Source: JBBDIP01 sp964602455
GTDB lineage: Bacteria > Bacillota > Sulfobacillia > Fermentithermobacillales > Fermentithermobacillaceae
NCBI GenBank assembly: GCA_964602455.1
Contig: CAZRRG010000096.1
Span: forward strand, 1-7,597
DNA: 7,597 bases
Direction: 5' to 3'
Position numbers and translations under genes: made by a program. Positions 5,739 through 7,597 of this stretch are shown here, piece after piece (the first letter of the stretch is position 1; every line of letters starts with the position of its first letter). The notes below the pieces were generated by a model, which saw nothing but the letters and a program-made list of their open reading frames with translations, was not told where the DNA came from and made no database searches.

Positions 5739-6755
5739 CTAGATGCTGATCTTCAGACGCTCTGCCAAGAGGCCTTTTTCTTCCTCGGAGAGGTACAGCT
5801 TCATATCTGGAGTCGGCAAGACGTCGGGGACCTCAAGGAAGTCTTCGCCGTCAAGATCCCTGAGGACAAGCAGGCCGAGCTCGAGCAAGACCTCCACACA
5901 GCCTCTCGCGGTCCGGATGAACGGCTTTCCGTACTCCGCCCGAAAGCGGTCCTCCACCTCGAGCTCTTTCCTCTTGGGCATGAGGGGAGTCCCTTGCTCC
6001 TTCTGAGCCTTCCAGAGATCCTCTATGTTCTCCCACATCAAAGTTCCCGTGCAGTGCCCGATTGAGACTGCTGCGGCAACCATGAACGCGATAGCGATGT
6101 CGGGAGGCAGGTGGCGCGCCCATCCGGCGTTCATCATCCGTTTTATGGCGGGGATCTCGTCCCAGTACACCCTCTGCCGGGGGCCGGCATCGTCCCGGTA
6201 GCGGGCCTTCAACACGATTTGCTCGTCGCGGTCTGCCATACAGAGGTTCAGACGCTTCTCAGGCGTGGGCAGCTGGGATGGTATCTCCAGTACATCCTGG
6301 CCTTCCTCTTGCTTCAGCACGACTAACCCAAGGTCTATCAATGTCTTGATAAGGCCTATCGGGGTGCGCTCGTACTCGCCGTAGTAATCACGAAATCGCT
6401 TGTCGATGAACTCGATGACAGGTTTGGCCTCATCTCCGGCCCTGAACCGCACGACACCTTCGACGAACTCGTTGAGTTCTCTCCACAACTCGTCACCCCT
6501 GTACCTTGTCTTGGCAGCGATGGCGCACCCCAGGAACGTGACGGCGAGCTCAGGCGGAAGGAACTTGTGCCATCCTAAGGCGATGAGGTTCTGGACTGCC
6601 GGTAACCTGTTTGCCAGCGATAGCATGACTTCACCATTGGGCAGGACCAGGCTCTCGGCTTCAGGTGTGTCGGCTGCGCTTGGAGCGATTGACGGCATCC
6701 TTCTCCTCGCCACGCAGACACTTCTCTTTCCGCTACGTTTCCGGTTCTTCTTCAT
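5739..6755 (-). CDS. Uncharacterised protein with two tandem copies of a ~115-residue domain
   Basis: I do not recognise this 338-residue protein. The first 20 residues are strongly basic (MKKNRKRSGKRSVCVARRR), which could contact nucleic acid or membrane. Two homologous repeats follow, residues 51-171 and 201-312. Aligned landmarks are LPAVQNLIALGWHKFLPPELA versus IPAIKRMMNAGWARHLPPDIA, then LIDLGLVVLKQEEGQDVLEIP versus LLELGLLVLRDLDGEDFLEVP, and LPTPEKRLNL versus LPTPDMKLYL. The helix-rich middle differs between copies. There is no signal peptide and no long hydrophobic segment, so it is probably cytoplasmic. The start is ATG 6755-6753 because GGAGGTG lies 5 bases upstream and a promoter fits behind it. 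The frame is open to 6836, but that stretch covers the promoter. It stands alone between two terminators, so it is probably monocistronic and separately regulated. Function is unknown. Confidence 0.85.
   Translation of the reverse strand: MKKNRKRSGKRSVCVARRRMPSIAPSAADTPEAESLVLPNGEVMLSLANRLPAVQNLIALGWHKFLPPELAVTFLGCAIAAKTRYRGDELWRELNEFVEGVVRFRAGDEAKPVIEFIDKRFRDYYGEYERTPIGLIKTLIDLGLVVLKQEEGQDVLEIPSQLPTPEKRLNLCMADRDEQIVLKARYRDDAGPRQRVYWDEIPAIKRMMNAGWARHLPPDIAIAFMVAAAVSIGHCTGTLMWENIEDLWKAQKEQGTPLMPKRKELEVEDRFRAEYGKPFIRTARGCVEVLLELGLLVLRDLDGEDFLEVPDVLPTPDMKLYLSEEEKGLLAERLKISI
5820..6155 (-). repeat. Second copy of the internal protein repeat
   Basis: Codes for residues 201-312 of the protein at 5739-6755. 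It begins IPAIKRMMNAGW and ends LPTPDMKLYL. The match to copy one is clear at protein level at both ends of the unit; I saw no long identical DNA stretch, which suggests an old duplication. Confidence 0.7.
6243..6605 (-). repeat. First copy of the internal protein repeat
   Basis: Codes for residues 51-171 of the same protein, from LPAVQNLIALGW to LPTPEKRLNL. It is separated from copy two by about 29 residues rich in charged amino acids (ADRDEQIVLKARYRDD), which looks like a linker. Confidence 0.7.
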
Positions 6756-6800
6756 CCGGTCACCTCCACAGACAGAGTTCGACGGACAATTGGGAATTCC

Positions 6801-6825
6801 TGCCAATCTTAGTACAGAATTGGCA
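6801..6825. promoter_or_regulatory. Operator-like palindrome in the promoter of the duplicated-domain gene
   Basis: TGCCAAT (6801-6807) and its exact complement ATTGGCA (6819-6825) are separated by 11 bases, giving a 25-bp dyad. It lies between the -35 and the transcript start and covers the likely -10, so a dimeric protein bound there would repress. The regulator is not known. Confidence 0.5.
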
Positions 6826-6836
6826 TTTTGTGTCAA
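6806..6836 (-). promoter_or_regulatory. Promoter of the duplicated-domain gene
   Basis: A perfect -35 TTGACA on the minus strand (6836-6831) is followed by overlapping candidate -10 boxes: TACTAA (6814-6809, spacer 16) or TAAGAT (6811-6806, spacer 19). The leader to the ATG at 6755 would be about 45 bases. The -35 is convincing; the -10 is not ideal, which fits a regulated promoter. Confidence 0.55.
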
Positions 6837-6893
6837 CCGATCTGGATCGAGAGTCCCTTACCTAGTCCAGTGCACCGCTCCAATGCAGCTTCG

Positions 6894-6929
6894 AAAACAA
6901 AGAAAGGGCCCCGTTTCAGGGACGGGGCC
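6894..6929 (-). terminator. Intrinsic terminator of the six-helix membrane protein gene
   Basis: An 8-bp stem, GGCCCCGT (6907-6914) with ACGGGGCC (6922-6929), closes a 7-base loop. It is followed on the minus strand by TTTCTTTGTTTT. It lies 28 bases beyond the stop codon. The T-rich tail on only this side fixes the direction. Confidence 0.85.
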
Positions 6930-6957
6930 TTGGACAGGAAACCGGGGGAAAGGAGGA

Positions 6958-7470
6958 TTACCTGGGCTCGGTAGGTCCGGTGGGCCCTGAATCACGCGGT
7001 CCGATTGACCTCCAGATTATTGCGAGGCCCGCGAGGATGAGCGCCACCGGCCAAAGCTTGCCGACGACATCAAAGTACAGCCACGATACGGTGCCGCTTG
7101 AGAAGGCGAACATGACTGCTGAGATCAGGATGAGTATGCCTGCGGGATACACCGCCCACCTGTTGTGCTCGCCGTCCGCCCTGATTAGGAGGAAGGCCGC
7201 TCCGGGAGCGGCGATGAACAGAGGCCACCAGCGATCCATGTTCAGCCCACGAGCAGCAAGGAATATGACTATGCCTACGGTCGTCGTGAAGGCGCCCGGA
7301 TAGATAGCCCATTCCTGTCTGCCGATATAGCGGACCACCAGGAACACCACGCCGATGATCGCGACGAGGGCTTCCCCAAAGAGATCGCCCAGGCCAACGT
7401 TGCCGAGAAGAGCCAGGGCACCAATAGCGATGAGGATGATTCCGGTTGTCATTCGTCCAAGTTGTTTCAT
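6958..7470 (-). CDS. Small six-helix membrane protein resembling the LiaI/LiaF-type membrane region
   Basis: A 170-residue protein with about six hydrophobic segments. The beginning, MKQLGRMTTGIILIAIGALA then LLGNVG, matches the common start of small envelope-stress membrane proteins of the LiaI/LiaF-like type (G-I-I-L-I-x-I-G-x-L-x-L-L-x-N). A loose internal repeat is visible: RQEWAIYPG, helix, WWPLFIAAPGAAFLLI, then HNRWAVYPAG, helix, LWPVALILAGLAIIW. The tail is a short polar segment (RDSGPTGPTEPR). The frame can be extended to an ATG at 7527, but the ATG at 7470 fits the family start. Neither has an adjacent ribosome binding site: AAAGGAGG lies at 7514-7507, 36 bases from 7470, with a hairpin between (see findings). 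It is followed by a strong terminator. Role in envelope stress is suggested only by resemblance. Confidence 0.75.
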   Translation of the reverse strand: MKQLGRMTTGIILIAIGALALLGNVGLGDLFGEALVAIIGVVFLVVRYIGRQEWAIYPGAFTTTVGIVIFLAARGLNMDRWWPLFIAAPGAAFLLIRADGEHNRWAVYPAGILILISAVMFAFSSGTVSWLYFDVVGKLWPVALILAGLAIIWRSIGPRDSGPTGPTEPR

Positions 7471-7480
7471 GGTGTAGAGC

Positions 7481-7514
7481 GCCCGGGTGAAGCTGGTTTC
7501 CGGGCTCCTCCTTT
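7481..7514 (-). promoter_or_regulatory. Distant ribosome binding site with a hairpin before the start codon
   Basis: AAAGGAGG (7514-7507) is followed by a 6-bp all-GC inverted repeat, GCCCGG (7505-7500) and CCGGGC (7486-7481), with a 13-base loop. If folded, the hairpin would reduce the distance from the site to the ATG at 7470 from 36 to about 11 unpaired bases. Confidence 0.4.
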
Positions 7515-7597
7515 CGCACAAATCCATGCTGTTCTACGCAGTCTCCACAGGCGGGTCTGACACCACGCAGCTAATTTCCGACTCCTTGATAGTGGTC

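Noticed and set aside
6756..6836. 27-residue N-terminal extension of the duplicated-domain protein
   Set aside because: It would translate the promoter and palindrome; the ATG at 6755 has GGAGGTG at ideal spacing.
1..7597. Defence island, CRISPR array, prophage or insertion sequence
   Set aside because: No spaced direct repeats, transposase, integrase, phage structural or nuclease-type genes were found on either strand.

Overview
The window reads as chromosomal DNA of a GC-rich, Gram-positive-type bacterium, most likely a member of the Bacillota. The grounds are strong AGGAGG-type ribosome binding sites, GTG starts, sigma-A-like promoters, compact intrinsic terminators, a BlaI-type repressor, and a small membrane protein resembling the LiaI/LiaF membrane region. 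This placement is inference from style and gene content; no rRNA or phylogenetic marker is present. No tRNA, rRNA, CRISPR array or intact transposase was seen.

Layout from left to right. Positions 1-684 (minus) hold the N-terminal 228 residues of a lipoprotein-type M28 zinc peptidase, with its own promoter at 765-793. A perfect 12-bp hairpin at 805-831 ends the next gene, an AraC-family regulator with a GyrI-like effector domain (885-1778, minus). Divergent from it is a BlaI/MecI-type repressor (1929-2351, plus), whose promoter lies inside a TACTA/TAGTA palindrome. A second gene is translationally coupled to it at 2352. It looks like the start of the expected M56 (BlaR1/MecR1-type) sensor peptidase, but it is cut short after roughly 55-60 residues. 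It runs into the tail of a decayed minus-strand gene (2558 to about 2981). The repressor therefore appears to have lost its sensor.

Positions 2982-3139 have no gene but contain two GC-rich inverted repeats. Read on the minus strand, they form a nested fold whose outer stem overlaps the ribosome binding site of the decayed gene. From 3140 to 5577 (minus) there is a two-gene operon: a polytopic Gate/nucleoside-recognition-type membrane protein followed 26 bases later by a metal-dependent amidohydrolase. This suggests uptake or export of a small cyclic amide or nucleobase-like compound coupled to its hydrolysis, but the substrate is unknown.

Positions 5739-6755 (minus) encode an unrecognised protein built from two tandem copies of a domain of about 115 residues behind a very basic N-terminus. 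It has its own TTGACA promoter over an operator-like palindrome. Finally, 6958-7470 (minus) is a six-helix membrane protein with a clear intrinsic terminator at 6894-6929. Its ribosome binding site is 36 bases from the start codon and separated from it by a hairpin.

The window does not contain a recognisable defence or mobile system. The most notable items are the truncated BlaR1-like gene, the duplicated hypothetical protein with its palindromic control region, and the structured leaders.
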